Source: Polaribacter sp. HaHaR_3_91 (GTDB taxonomy: Bacteria > Bacteroidota > Bacteroidia > Flavobacteriales > Flavobacteriaceae). Taken from it: a DNA stretch of 64,000 bases. The DNA is taken from assembly GCF_019278525.1 (NCBI RefSeq), contig NZ_CP058986.1:2080001-2144000 (forward strand). Reading direction: 5' to 3'. Every line of letters begins with the position of its first letter. Positions within the stretch are counted from its first letter, which is position 1. The position numbers and the translations under genes were made by a program. Below the pieces are notes generated by a model. The model did no database searches and was not told the DNA's origin. It worked only from the letters and a program-made list of their open reading frames with translations. Positions 18,280 to 27,422 of the stretch are shown piece by piece.

Positions 18280-19833
18280 CTACTTTTGCTTCGGACTATA
18301 AACGGCACATGGAATAATAACTTCTTCTAAAGAAATACCTCCATGTTGATAGGTGTTTTTGTAGTATTTAACAAAGTGATTAAAGTTGTTTGGATACGCA
18401 AAAAACAGGTCTTCTTTGGCAAAAATAAACGGACTATTCATGGCTACAGTTGGTAAAAAAATGTCTTTTGGATTTCTGACAGCATAGACATCTTTATCTT
18501 CGTAAGAAAGACTTCTACCTGTTTTGTAGCGTAAATTGGCACTAATATTTTTATCACCAATTACCTTTGTTGGGTTTTTACAATTGATGGTTCCGTGGTC
18601 TGTGGTAATAATTAATTTCTGACCTAATTGTTGTGCTTTTTGTATGATTTCGAACAATGGTGAGTTTTTAAACCAGCTTAACGTAAGGCTTCTGTATGCT
18701 TTATCGTCTCCTGCCAACTCCTTAATTACTTCCATTTCTGTTTTAGAATGTGACAACATATCAACAAAATTATACACCACAGCGGTTAAATCGTTTTGTT
18801 TGGTTCCGTTATAGTTATCGGCTAATTCTTTTCCGTTTTTTAAGGTGGTGATTTTATAATATTCGTGTGTAATATTTAAACCTAAACGCTTTATTTGTGC
18901 CGTTAAGAAATCGTTTTCAAACAGATTCATTCCGCCTTCATCGGTGTCATTTTTCCAGAAATTTGGATGACGTTTTTCCATTTCAGAAGGCATTAATCCA
19001 GAAAATATTGCATTTCTAGCGTACTGCGTTGCTGTTGGTAGAATAGAAAAATAAGAATGTTCTTGATCCTTTTTGTAATGATTATTTATTAAAGGTTCTA
19101 AAATTCTATATTGATCGTAACGTAAATTATCTATAACTACCCATAAAACTCCTTGGTCTTTACTTAACTCTGGTACCACGTAGTTTTTAAAAAGTGTGTG
19201 AGAAAAGGTAGGTTTATCGTGTGCTGTTAGAAAATCTTCATAATTTTTTTTGATGAATTTAAAAAACTGACTATTGGCTTCTTGTTTTTGACTTTCTAAA
19301 ATACCTAACATTCCAGGGTCGCTAATGTTTTCTAGCTCTAATTCCCAATGCACCAATTTTTTGTATAGATCTATCCATTCTTCATAAGAATTTACCATGG
19401 CTAAATCCATAGAAATTTTTCTAAATTCTTGTTGGTAGTTAGAGGTAGTTTTTTCTGATATTAAACGAGAATGATCTAAGTTCTTTTTTAAACTTAATAA
19501 AATCTGACTTGGATTTACAGGTTTTATTAAATAATCTGCAATTTTAGAACCAATTGCTTCTTCCATTATATATTCCTCTTCACTTTTTGTAATCATAACA
19601 ACAGGCAAATTTGCATGTATTTGTTTAATTTCTGCAAGCGTATCTAGTCCTGTTAATCCAGGCATATTTTCATCTAAAAAAACGATATCAAAATTTTTTT
19701 CACCTACTAAATCAATAGCATCTGCACCATTGGTAGAAGTAGTTACTTTGTAATTTTTACGTTCCAAAAAAAGAATGTGCGGTTTTAATAACTCTATTTC
19801 ATCATCTACCCATAAAATTTGTATACTGCTCAT
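18280..19833 (-). CDS. porX: PorX, T9SS response regulator with PglZ domain
   Basis: PorX couples a CheY-like receiver to a PglZ-type phosphatase or phosphodiesterase domain and controls T9SS genes together with the kinase PorY and the sigma factor SigP. From ATG 19833 (MSSIQILWVDDE) the receiver spans about residues 1-120 with acidic pair D10-D11, phospho-acceptor D54 in FLDENMPG, and the LIKPVNP lysine. The C-terminal domain shows VVIDNLRYDQYRIL, ILPTATQYARNAIFSG and ITTDHGTI, the metal-binding motifs of the alkaline phosphatase fold. The upstream ATG at 19848 is less likely. It links to the T9SS cargo at 12.4 kb functionally, not by operon. Confidence 0.95.
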   Translation of the reverse strand: MSSIQILWVDDEIELLKPHILFLERKNYKVTTSTNGADAIDLVGEKNFDIVFLDENMPGLTGLDTLAEIKQIHANLPVVMITKSEEEYIMEEAIGSKIADYLIKPVNPSQILLSLKKNLDHSRLISEKTTSNYQQEFRKISMDLAMVNSYEEWIDLYKKLVHWELELENISDPGMLGILESQKQEANSQFFKFIKKNYEDFLTAHDKPTFSHTLFKNYVVPELSKDQGVLWVVIDNLRYDQYRILEPLINNHYKKDQEHSYFSILPTATQYARNAIFSGLMPSEMEKRHPNFWKNDTDEGGMNLFENDFLTAQIKRLGLNITHEYYKITTLKNGKELADNYNGTKQNDLTAVVYNFVDMLSHSKTEMEVIKELAGDDKAYRSLTLSWFKNSPLFEIIQKAQQLGQKLIITTDHGTINCKNPTKVIGDKNISANLRYKTGRSLSYEDKDVYAVRNPKDIFLPTVAMNSPFIFAKEDLFFAYPNNFNHFVKYYKNTYQHGGISLEEVIIPCAVYSPKQK

Positions 19834-20102
19834 ATTTTTGTTTATCATTTTAACAATTAAGTATAAAAGTAATTAAAAGTTATACTTTTTAGGTTTTAAA
19901 AATGATAAAATATTGCCAATTTTGAGGATACTACTTATAAATGAATTCGTTATTTTTAAAAAGAAATAAGGCTATTAATCATATTTTATTATCAAAGTTT
20001 CTTTTTTCTAAATATAATTGCTTTCAGAAAAAACTAAAACTTTAAATTTGCTAGTTCGTGGCATTAATTTGTAATTTGCCATAGATTGATAAAAAGACTC
20101 AT

Positions 20103-21326
20103 TTGAAGAATAAAAAACATAATAAATTAAAGATTTTGAACGACCCTATTTATGGGTTTATACAAATACCAAATACTTTAGTTTTTGATTTAATAGAACA
20201 TCGTTATTTTCAACGTTTAAGAAGGATTACCCAAATGGGTTTTTCTAATTTGGTATATCCAGGTGCAAATCATACGCGTTTTCATCATGCCATTGGTTGT
20301 ATGCATTTAATGCAAAAAGCAGTAAGAGTTTTACGTTTTAAGCAAGTAAAAATTTCTGAGGAAGAAGAAAATGGTTTGTATATAGCAATTTTATTGCACG
20401 ATATTGGTCATGGAGCTTTCTCGCATGCTTTAGAGCATAGTATTGTAAATGGCATTTCTCATGAAGAAATTTCATTAAAATTTATGAGAAAATTGAATGA
20501 TGAATTTAACGGAAGGTTAGATATAGCTATCGAAATATTTGAGGGAAAATATCCTAGAAAGTTTTTGTGCAAGCTTATATCGAGTCAATTAGATATAGAT
20601 AGATTAGATTATTTAAAGCGTGATAGTTTTTATACAGGTGTTACAGAAGGTAATATTTCTTCGGATCGGTTAATTGCTATGATGAATGTAAAGGATGATG
20701 AATTAGTTATTGAAGGGAAAGGAATTTACTCTGTAGAAAACTTTTTAATTGCTAGACGATTAATGTATTGGCAAGTATATTTACATAAAACGGGTTTAGT
20801 CGCAGAAAATATGCTGGTTAATGTTTTAAAAAGAGCAAAAGAATTGGCGGATGATGGAGTAGAATTGTTTGCAAGTACTTCTTTACGTTATTTTCTTTAT
20901 AAAAAAATATCGCAAGATAATTTTACAGATGAAACTTTAGAAATGTTTTCTAAATTGGATGATTATGATGTAATGTCTGCCATAAAAGAATGGGCAAATC
21001 ATAGTGATAAAATTTTATCTTTACTATCTATGATGATTGTTAATAGAAAATTGTTGCGTATAGAAATTCAGCAAAAAGAGTTTGAAACGTCAGAATTGAA
21101 TAAAAAAATAAATAAAGTTTCAAAAAAATTGACGCTTTCAGAAAATGAAGCAAAATATTTTGTTTTCACCAAAAAAATCGAAAATCAAGCATATCAGCAA
21201 GAAAAACCTATTTTTATTCTGAATAAAAAGGGAAAACTAAGAGATATTGCCAAAGCATCGGATCAATTAAATTTACAAGCGCTTACAAATCCGGTAATAA
21301 AATACTTTATTTGTTATCCAAAATAG
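20103..21326 (+). CDS. HD-domain phosphohydrolase, dGTPase-like
   Basis: The 407-residue protein has the HD metal site in order: FHHAIGCMHLM (His), LLHDIGHGAFSHALEH (His-Asp and following His) and DIDRLDYLKRDSF (Asp). This is the SAMHD1/dGTPase-like arrangement, so a nucleotide triphosphate phosphohydrolase is likely; the substrate is unproven. No ATG is available: an in-frame stop at 20082-20084 lies just upstream, and the conserved ILNDPIYGFI begins about 12 residues in, so translation must start at TTG 20103. The gene sits between porX and the lpx operon. Confidence 0.88.
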   Translation: MKNKKHNKLKILNDPIYGFIQIPNTLVFDLIEHRYFQRLRRITQMGFSNLVYPGANHTRFHHAIGCMHLMQKAVRVLRFKQVKISEEEENGLYIAILLHDIGHGAFSHALEHSIVNGISHEEISLKFMRKLNDEFNGRLDIAIEIFEGKYPRKFLCKLISSQLDIDRLDYLKRDSFYTGVTEGNISSDRLIAMMNVKDDELVIEGKGIYSVENFLIARRLMYWQVYLHKTGLVAENMLVNVLKRAKELADDGVELFASTSLRYFLYKKISQDNFTDETLEMFSKLDDYDVMSAIKEWANHSDKILSLLSMMIVNRKLLRIEIQQKEFETSELNKKINKVSKKLTLSENEAKYFVFTKKIENQAYQQEKPIFILNKKGKLRDIAKASDQLNLQALTNPVIKYFICYPK

Positions 21327-21357
21327 AATGAGATTAGCCAAATCACTATAAATTTTA

Positions 21358-21365
21358 TATTTTTG
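21358..21365 (+). promoter_or_regulatory. -7 promoter element for the lpx operon
   Basis: TATTTTTG fits TAnnTTTG and ends 6 bp before the lpxD ATG at 21372, implying a nearly leaderless transcript. No convincing -33 box is seen at the normal spacing. Confidence 0.4.
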
Positions 21366-21371
21366 CGCTTA

Positions 21372-22415
21372 ATGAAATTTACAGCACAACAAATAGCAGA
21401 TATTTTAGAAGGTGACATCGTAGGTAATTCTGATGTAGAAGTTTCTAAATTATCTAAAATAGAAGAAGGAGAAAAAGGTTCTTTAACCTTTCTCTCTAAC
21501 CTGAAATATAAATCTTTTTTATATACTACAAATGCATCTGTAGTTATTGTTAACAATACTTTTGTTCCGGAAAAAGAAGTGAATGTAACACTAATAAAAG
21601 TAGAAAGTGCTTATGAAGCTTTTTCTAAAATATTAGCATTTTACAATGAAGTTAAAAATAATAAAATGGGTAGAGAAAGCCCTCATTTTATTTCTGACTC
21701 GGCAAAAATTGGTGTTGATGAGTATATTGGTGCCTTCTCTTATATAGGAGAAAATGTGGTTTTAGGAGAAAATGTAAAGGTTTATCCAAATGCTTATATT
21801 GGTGATAATTCAATTATTGGTAATAATTGCGTCATTTTTTCTGGAGTAAAAATTTATTCTGAAACAATTATAGGTAATAATTGCAAAATTCATTCTGGAT
21901 CTATTATAGGTGGAGATGGATTTGGTTTTGCACCAGATAAAAACGGAGTATATACTGCCATACCTCAAATAGGTAATGTTATTATAAAGGACAATGTAGA
22001 TATTGGCTCTGCTTGTACAATTGATAGAGCCACTATGGGATCTACAATTATTCATGATGGTGTAAAGTTAGACAATCAAATACAAGTAGCCCATAATGTA
22101 GAGATTGGAAAAAATACCGTAATTGCAGCTCAAACAGGTATTGCAGGTTCCACCAAAATTGGTGAAAATTGTATGATTGGGGGGCAAGTAGGTTTTGCAG
22201 GTCATATAACAATTGGTAATAATGTAAAAATATTAGCCCAAGCAGGTATCTCTAAAAGTTTAAAAGATAATGAGATGGTAAATGGTTCACCTGCATTTAA
22301 AATACAAGATTTTAATAAAAGTTCGGTTTATTTTAGGAATCTACCTAAAATAGCATCGAAAATTAGCAATATAGAAAAAGAGTTGAAGTCTCAAAAACTG
22401 ATAATAAATGAGTAA
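21372..22415 (+). CDS. lpxD: UDP-3-O-(3-hydroxyacyl)glucosamine N-acyltransferase
   Basis: LpxD adds the second hydroxyacyl chain in lipid A synthesis. The 347-residue protein has the N-terminal uridine-binding domain (MKFTAQQIADILEGDIVG, GSLTFLSN) and a left-handed beta-helix of hexapeptide repeats from about residue 105 to 310, with the active-site segment VAHNVEIGKNTVIAAQTGIAG (catalytic His near 240). The ATG at 21372 is chosen over a TTG at 21363 because it matches the standard N-terminus. It overlaps lpxC/fabZ by 8 bp and is the first gene of the lipid A operon. Confidence 0.95.
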   Translation: MKFTAQQIADILEGDIVGNSDVEVSKLSKIEEGEKGSLTFLSNLKYKSFLYTTNASVVIVNNTFVPEKEVNVTLIKVESAYEAFSKILAFYNEVKNNKMGRESPHFISDSAKIGVDEYIGAFSYIGENVVLGENVKVYPNAYIGDNSIIGNNCVIFSGVKIYSETIIGNNCKIHSGSIIGGDGFGFAPDKNGVYTAIPQIGNVIIKDNVDIGSACTIDRATMGSTIIHDGVKLDNQIQVAHNVEIGKNTVIAAQTGIAGSTKIGENCMIGGQVGFAGHITIGNNVKILAQAGISKSLKDNEMVNGSPAFKIQDFNKSSVYFRNLPKIASKISNIEKELKSQKLIINE

Positions 22416-23799
22416 AAAGCAAAAGACAATTCAGAAAGAGGTAAGTTTATCTGGCGTAGGTATACACACTGGTAACACTGTAAATATGACCATAAAACCT
22501 GCACCTGTTAATCATGGTTTTGCTTTTAGCAGAATAGATTTAGAGGGAGCGCCAATTATTGCGGCAAAAGCAGAGTATGTTGTAAATACACAAAGAGGAA
22601 CTAACTTAGAACGCAATGGAGTTCAAATTCAGACTTCAGAGCATGTTTTGGCTGCTGCTGTAGGTTTAGATATAGACAACCTTTTAATAGAATTAGATTC
22701 TTCAGAACCACCAATTATGGATGGTTCTTCTAAATATTTTGTAGAAGCATTAGAAAGTGCGGGTATACAAGAGCAAGATGCAGATATAGAAGAATATGTA
22801 GTAAAAGAAATTATTTCTTTTAAAGATGAAGTTACAGGAAGCGAAATTATTTTAATGCCATCAGATGAATACCAAGTTACAACTATGGTAGATTTTGGAA
22901 CTAAAATATTAGGTACGCAAAACGCAAATCTAGAAAAGATTTCTGATTTTAAAACAGAAATTGCAGATGCTAGAACGTTTAGTTTTTTACATGAAATAGA
23001 AATGCTTTTAGAGCATGACCTTATTAAGGGTGGTGATTTAAACAATGCTATTGTATATGTAGACAAAGAATTGTCTGCAGCAACCATGGAAAAATTAAAA
23101 ACAGCATTTAAAAAAGATAATATAGCTGTTAAACCAAACGGTATTTTAGATAATCTTACTTTACATTGGGCTAATGAAGCTGCAAGACATAAGTTATTAG
23201 ACGTAATTGGAGATTTAGCTTTAGTGGGTATTAGAATTAGAGGTAAAGTTATTGCTAATAAACCAGGACACTTAATTAATACTTCATTTGCAAAGAAATT
23301 AGCAAAAATTATTAAGCAAGAAAAAAGAAATAACGTTCCTCAATACGATTTGAATTTACCTCCTTTAATGGATATTCATCAGATTATGGATGTGCTACCT
23401 CATAGACCTCCATTTTTATTGATTGACAGGATTCTAGAGCTTTCTGATACACACGTTGTTGGTATGAAAAATGTAACCATGAACGAGAACTTTTTCGTAG
23501 GACATTTTCCAGGGGCACCTGTAATGCCAGGAGTTTTACAAGTTGAGGCAATGGCACAATGTGGTGGTGTTTTAGTTTTACACACGGTACCAGATCCAGA
23601 AAATTATCTAACTTATTTTATGAAGATGGATAATGTAAAATTTAAACAAAAAGTTTTACCTGGAGATACTTTAACATTTAAATGTGAGTTAATTACCCCA
23701 ATAAGAAGAGGTATTTGCCACATGCAAGCGTATGCTTATGCAAACGGAAAAATAGTTGCAGAAGCAGAATTAATGGCTCAAATTGCTAGAAAAAAATAA
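22408..23799 (+). CDS. lpxC/fabZ: Bifunctional LpxC deacetylase / FabZ dehydratase
   Basis: The 463-residue fusion joins two enzymes. Residues 1 to about 310 are LpxC, the zinc deacetylase that commits UDP-acyl-GlcNAc to lipid A; TSEHVLAAAVGLDIDN and NEAARHKLLDVIGDLAL carry zinc and catalytic residues. Residues about 320-463 are FabZ, the 3-hydroxyacyl-ACP dehydratase, with LPHRPPFLLIDR, the catalytic HFPGAPVMPGVLQVEAMAQ and the typical hotdog end. The fusion is characteristic of Bacteroidota and joins the two routes that compete for hydroxyacyl-ACP. It lies between lpxD (8-bp overlap) and lpxA (3-bp gap). Confidence 0.97.
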   Translation: MSKKQKTIQKEVSLSGVGIHTGNTVNMTIKPAPVNHGFAFSRIDLEGAPIIAAKAEYVVNTQRGTNLERNGVQIQTSEHVLAAAVGLDIDNLLIELDSSEPPIMDGSSKYFVEALESAGIQEQDADIEEYVVKEIISFKDEVTGSEIILMPSDEYQVTTMVDFGTKILGTQNANLEKISDFKTEIADARTFSFLHEIEMLLEHDLIKGGDLNNAIVYVDKELSAATMEKLKTAFKKDNIAVKPNGILDNLTLHWANEAARHKLLDVIGDLALVGIRIRGKVIANKPGHLINTSFAKKLAKIIKQEKRNNVPQYDLNLPPLMDIHQIMDVLPHRPPFLLIDRILELSDTHVVGMKNVTMNENFFVGHFPGAPVMPGVLQVEAMAQCGGVLVLHTVPDPENYLTYFMKMDNVKFKQKVLPGDTLTFKCELITPIRRGICHMQAYAYANGKIVAEAELMAQIARKK

Positions 23800-23802
23800 A
23801 CT

Positions 23803-24588
23803 ATGAATCAACCTTTAGCGTATGTACATCCGCAAGCAAAAATAGCAAGAAACGTAGTAATAGAACCTTTTACTACCATTCATAATAATGTAACCATTGG
23901 TTCTGGAACTTGGATTGGATCTAACGTAACTATTATGGAAGGTGCTAAGATTGGTGAAAATTGTAGAATTTTTCCAGGAGCAGTAATTTCAGCAATTCCA
24001 CAAGATTTAAAATTTAATGATGAGGAAACTACTGTAGAAATAGGTAACAACGTAACTATTAGAGAATGTGTTACCATAAACAGAGGTACTTCAGATAGAA
24101 TGAAAACCAAAATTGGTGACAATTGTTTAATTATGGCGTATTGTCATATAGCACATGATACCTTTGTTGGTGATAATTGTATCTTTTCTAATAATACAAC
24201 CTTAGCAGGTCATGTTACTATTGGAGACAATGTTGTTTTAGCAGGTATGGTTGCAGTGCATCAATTTGCATCAATAGGAAACCACGCTTTTGTAACAGGT
24301 GGTTCTTTGGTAAGAAAAGATGTTCCTCCGTTTGTAAAAGCAGCAAGAGAACCTCTTGCTTATGTAGGTATTAATTCTGTAGGATTAAGAAGAAGAGGCT
24401 TTTCAACAGAAAAGATAAGAGAAATTCAGGATATTTATAGAATACTTTTTCAAAGAAATTATAACAATTCACAAGCAATTGATATTATAGAAGCAGAAAT
24501 GGAAGCAACTCCAGAACGCGATGAGATTATACAATTTATAAAAGAATCTCATAGAGGAATTATGAAAGGTTACTCTAAAGCGAACTAA
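23803..24588 (+). CDS. lpxA: UDP-N-acetylglucosamine acyltransferase
   Basis: LpxA catalyses the first step of lipid A synthesis, moving a 3-hydroxyacyl chain from ACP to UDP-GlcNAc. The 261-residue protein is a left-handed beta-helix with many hexapeptides; the active-site His is in YCHIAHDTFVGDNC near residue 115. QFASIGNHAFVTGGSLVRKDVPPF is the LpxA signature, and the helical C-terminus RRRGFSTEKIREIQDIYR is standard. The chain length and order lpxD-lpxC/fabZ-lpxA are the conserved arrangement of this phylum. Confidence 0.97.
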   Translation: MNQPLAYVHPQAKIARNVVIEPFTTIHNNVTIGSGTWIGSNVTIMEGAKIGENCRIFPGAVISAIPQDLKFNDEETTVEIGNNVTIRECVTINRGTSDRMKTKIGDNCLIMAYCHIAHDTFVGDNCIFSNNTTLAGHVTIGDNVVLAGMVAVHQFASIGNHAFVTGGSLVRKDVPPFVKAAREPLAYVGINSVGLRRRGFSTEKIREIQDIYRILFQRNYNNSQAIDIIEAEMEATPERDEIIQFIKESHRGIMKGYSKAN

Positions 24589-24680
24589 CTTTTTATAGTA
24601 AAGTATCGTTTATAAAGCTTAAAAATAAAATTAACAACTATTGCTTATAGTAAATAACTAAAGGCAAACATCAATAAAAT

Positions 24681-25247
24681 ATGGCAACAACATCAGATAT
24701 TAGAAACGGATTGTGTATTAGATACAACAACGATATATATAAAATTATAGAATTTTTACATGTTAAACCTGGTAAAGGGCCTGCATTTGTAAGAACAAAA
24801 TTAAAAAGTGTTAGTAACGGTAAAGTAGTAGATAATACTTTTCCTGCAGGAAGAAAAATTGACGATGTACGTGTAGAAACTCATAAATTTCAGTTTTTAT
24901 ATCACGATGGTGAATTTTATCACTTTATGAATGAAGCAGATTATACGCAAATTCGTTTGTTAGAAGCTGCTTTAGACAATCCTGGATTAATGAAAGAAGG
25001 AGAGATTGTTACAATTATCATCAATTCTGAAGATAATATGCCTCTTTCTGTTGAAATGCCTGCAAGTGTTATTTTAGAAGTTACCCATGCAGAACCTGGT
25101 GTTAAAGGAAACACAGCTACAAATGCAACAAAACCTGCTACAGTAGAAACAGGAGCATCTGTAAATGTACCCTTATTTATAAATGAAGGAGATAAAATTA
25201 AGGTAGAAACTACAAAAGGAACGTATCAAGAACGTATTAAAGAGTAA
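24681..25247 (+). CDS. efp: Translation elongation factor P
   Basis: EF-P relieves ribosome stalling at polyproline. The 188-residue protein has the KOW-like domain I with the exposed loop HVKPGKGPAFVR near residue 28, whose central Lys is the usual modification site; domains II and III follow, with the C-terminal SVNVPLFINEGDKIKVETTKGTY typical of the family. The N-terminus MATTSDIRNGLCIRYNND is standard. It follows lpxA by 92 bp and is probably part of the same transcript or a second one. Confidence 0.97.
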   Translation: MATTSDIRNGLCIRYNNDIYKIIEFLHVKPGKGPAFVRTKLKSVSNGKVVDNTFPAGRKIDDVRVETHKFQFLYHDGEFYHFMNEADYTQIRLLEAALDNPGLMKEGEIVTIIINSEDNMPLSVEMPASVILEVTHAEPGVKGNTATNATKPATVETGASVNVPLFINEGDKIKVETTKGTYQERIKE

Positions 25248-25256
25248 GAATTAGTG

Positions 25257-25332
25257 AGCAGTATTCAGTAGCAGTTTGCAGTGCTTACTCAATACTGAAA
25301 CTGTGACTGATTATTGCGACTGAAAACTGAAA
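25257..25332. repeat. CAGT-rich intergenic repeat with inverted arms
   Basis: The gap between efp and the second lpxD is filled by CAGT-rich, repetitive sequence, with CAGTATT (25259-25265) facing AATACTG (25291-25297). Sequence of this style recurs between flavobacterial genes. It may mark the end of the efp transcript. I see no gene or clear terminator T-run. Confidence 0.45.
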
Positions 25333-25333
25333 C

Positions 25334-26254
25334 ATGAAATTCCAAAAACCACAAACACTTCAGCAAATAGCAACACTAATAGATACTACATTTATTGGTG
25401 ATGAAAATTTCGAGATTTTAGGAATCAACGAAATTCATGTTGTAGAAAAAGGAGATATTGTTTTTGTAGATCATCCTAAGTACTACGACAAGGCATTAAA
25501 TTCTGCTGCAACCACAATATTAATCAACAAAAAAGTTGATTGCCCAGTTGGAAAGGCATTATTAATTTCCGAGGATCCTTTTCGTGATTTTAATAAAATC
25601 ACAAAATATTTTAATCCTTTTATAGCATCTAAAGTAAGTATTGCTGCAACCGCTATTATTGGAGAAGATACAGTAATACAGCCTAATGTTTTTATTGGAA
25701 ACAATGTTACAATTGGTAAAAACTGTGTAGTTCATCCAAACGTAACTATTTACGATAATACATTTATTGGTAATAATGTTACTATACATGCGAATACGGT
25801 TTTAGGAGCAGATGCATTTTATTATAAAAATAGACCAGAAGGATTTGATAAATTGATTTCTGGTGGTAGGGTAGTTTTAGAAGATAATGTAGATTTAGGT
25901 GCATCTTGTACTATAGATAAAGGTGTAACAGGAGATACGACTATTGGAAAAGGCACAAAAATTGACAATCAAGTTCATGTAGGTCATGATACGAAAATTG
26001 GAAAAAAATGTTTAATAGCATCACAAACAGGTATTGCTGGTTGTGTAATTATTGAAGATGAAGTAACAATTTGGGGACAAGTTGGCACAAATAGCGGAAT
26101 TACCATAGGTAAAGGTGCTATAATTCTTGGTCAAACAGGAGTTACAAAATCTGTTGCGGGAGGAAAAAGTTATTTCGGAACTCCAGTTTCAGAATCAAGA
26201 GAAAAATTAAAAGAAATGGCAGAAATAAAACGTTTTTTAAAAGATAGAAAGTAA
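25334..26254 (+). CDS. Second LpxD-like hexapeptide acyltransferase
   Basis: The 306-residue protein has an LpxD-like N-terminal domain (LQQIATLIDTTFIGDENFEILGI, KGDIVFVDHPKY) and a left-handed beta-helix of hexapeptide repeats from about residue 95. The HVGHDTKIGKKCLIASQTGIAG segment matches the LpxD active-site His region. It is shorter than the lpxD gene at 21372 and diverged from it. It is usually annotated as UDP-3-O-(3-hydroxymyristoyl)glucosamine N-acyltransferase in flavobacteria, yet the lipid A role is already filled, so the acceptor may differ. It lies between efp and sucD. Confidence 0.85.
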   Translation: MKFQKPQTLQQIATLIDTTFIGDENFEILGINEIHVVEKGDIVFVDHPKYYDKALNSAATTILINKKVDCPVGKALLISEDPFRDFNKITKYFNPFIASKVSIAATAIIGEDTVIQPNVFIGNNVTIGKNCVVHPNVTIYDNTFIGNNVTIHANTVLGADAFYYKNRPEGFDKLISGGRVVLEDNVDLGASCTIDKGVTGDTTIGKGTKIDNQVHVGHDTKIGKKCLIASQTGIAGCVIIEDEVTIWGQVGTNSGITIGKGAIILGQTGVTKSVAGGKSYFGTPVSESREKLKEMAEIKRFLKDRK

Positions 26255-26401
26255 TCTTGATTGTTTTTTTTTGAGAATTAAAACTCATAAAAACATTAAG
26301 ACTGTCTTGTTCTAAAAAATAAAGGAGCTTAAAACATATAATTATTACTTTTTTATTGATAATAATTTGTTTGAATCCTTTTTTAGAAACTATCAATAAA
26401 C

Positions 26402-26409
26402 TATTTTTG
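26402..26409 (+). promoter_or_regulatory. -7 promoter element for sucD
   Basis: TATTTTTG matches TAnnTTTG, 25 bp before the sucD ATG. A TTTG at 26370-26373 is 28 bp upstream, longer than usual for a -33 box, so the promoter is only partly supported. The 180-bp gap 26255-26434 holds nothing else clear. Confidence 0.4.
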
Positions 26410-26434
26410 TGTAACAAAATAAAATATCAAACCA

Positions 26435-27307
26435 ATGAGTGTTTTAGTAAATAAGAATTCAAAAATTATTGTTCAAGGTTTTACAGGTAGTGAAGGTACT
26501 TTTCATGCTGGTCAAATGATTGATTATGGAACGAATGTAGTTGGAGGGGTAACTCCAGGTAAAGGAGGTCAAGAGCATTTAGGAAAGCCTGTTTTTAATA
26601 CAGTAAAAGAATCTGTAGATGAAGTAGGAGCCGATACTTCAATTATTTTTGTACCACCAGCATTTGCTGCTGATGCAATTATGGAAGCTGCAGACGCAGG
26701 AATTAAAGTAATTATCTGTATTACAGAAGGGATTCCTACTGCAGATATGGTAAAAGTAAAAGCTTATATTGATGGTAGAGACTGTAGATTAGTAGGCCCA
26801 AACTGTCCAGGAGTAATTACGCCAGACGAAGCTAAAGTTGGTATTATGCCAGGTTTTATCTTTAAAAAAGGTAAAGTAGGTATTGTTTCTAAATCAGGAA
26901 CTTTAACGTATGAAGCAGCAGATCAGGTTGTAAAACAAGGATACGGAATTACAACTGCAATAGGTATTGGTGGAGATCCAATTATTGGAACTACAACAAA
27001 AGAAGCTGTTGAGTTATTAATGAATGACCCAGAAACAGAAGCAATTGTAATGATTGGTGAAATTGGTGGTAATTTAGAAGCAGAAGCTGCAAAATGGATT
27101 AAAGCTGATGGAAACAGAAAGCCAGTTGTTGGTTTTATAGCAGGTCAAACTGCACCAGCAGGAAGAACAATGGGGCACGCAGGTGCAATTGTTGGTGGAG
27201 CTGATGATACAGCACAAGCAAAAATGAAAATTTTAGCAGAAAACGGAATTCATGTAGTGAGTTCTCCAGCTAAGATTGGTGAAATGATTGCAAAAGTTTT
27301 AAAATAA
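26435..27307 (+). CDS. sucD: Succinate-CoA ligase subunit alpha
   Basis: SucD, with SucC, converts succinyl-CoA and ADP or GDP to succinate and nucleotide triphosphate in the TCA cycle. The 290-residue protein has the CoA-binding N-terminal domain ([22 protein letters not shown]), [10 protein letters not shown] near residue 126 and the phosphohistidine segment [11 protein letters not shown] near 248. The C-terminus [12 protein letters not shown] is normal. sucC is not in this window; separation of the subunit genes is usual in Bacteroidota. The succinyl-CoA node links it to the methylmalonyl-CoA genes at 46-58 kb. Confidence 0.97.
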   Translation: MSVLVNKNSKIIVQGFTGSEGTFHAGQMIDYGTNVVGGVTPGKGGQEHLGKPVFNTVKESVDEVGADTSIIFVPPAFAADAIMEAADAGIKVIICITEGIPTADMVKVKAYIDGRDCRLVGPNCPGVITPDEAKVGIMPGFIFKKGKVGIVSKSGTLTYEAADQVVKQGYGITTAIGIGGDPIIGTTTKEAVELLMNDPETEAIVMIGEIGGNLEAEAAKWIKADGNRKPVVGFIAGQTAPAGRTMGHAGAIVGGADDTAQAKMKILAENGIHVVSSPAKIGEMIAKVLK

Positions 27308-27346
27308 AAACTAATTTTATCTGTAATACACAGGTATAATAATTAT

Positions 27347-27382
27347 AAACTCGTAAGACATTTTTGTTTTACGAGTTTTTTT
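27347..27382 (+). terminator. Terminator of sucD
   Basis: Ten-bp arms AAACTCGTAA (27347-27356) and TTACGAGTTT (27369-27378) are followed by a T-run to about 27383. It is 40 bp beyond the sucD stop. Confidence 0.88.
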
Positions 27383-27390
27383 ATTTTTAG

Positions 27391-27398
27391 TATCTTTG
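27391..27398 (+). promoter_or_regulatory. -7 promoter element for fabG
   Basis: TATCTTTG is a perfect TAnnTTTG match 24 bp before the fabG ATG at 27423. A TTTG at 27363-27366, inside the loop of the sucD terminator, is 24 bp upstream and could be the -33 box, which would interlock terminator and promoter. Confidence 0.6.
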
Positions 27399-27422
27399 CA
27401 ATCTTAAAAATAAAGACTTAAT

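Noticed and set aside
18280..19833. PglZ domain as a sign of a BREX or phage-exclusion island
   Set aside because: It is fused to a receiver domain as in PorX, and no BREX genes lie nearby.
26142..26417. A 91-residue minus-strand reading frame after the second lpxD
   Set aside because: Low-complexity, hydrophobic and overlapping the lpxD-like gene for about 110 bp; it looks like chance.
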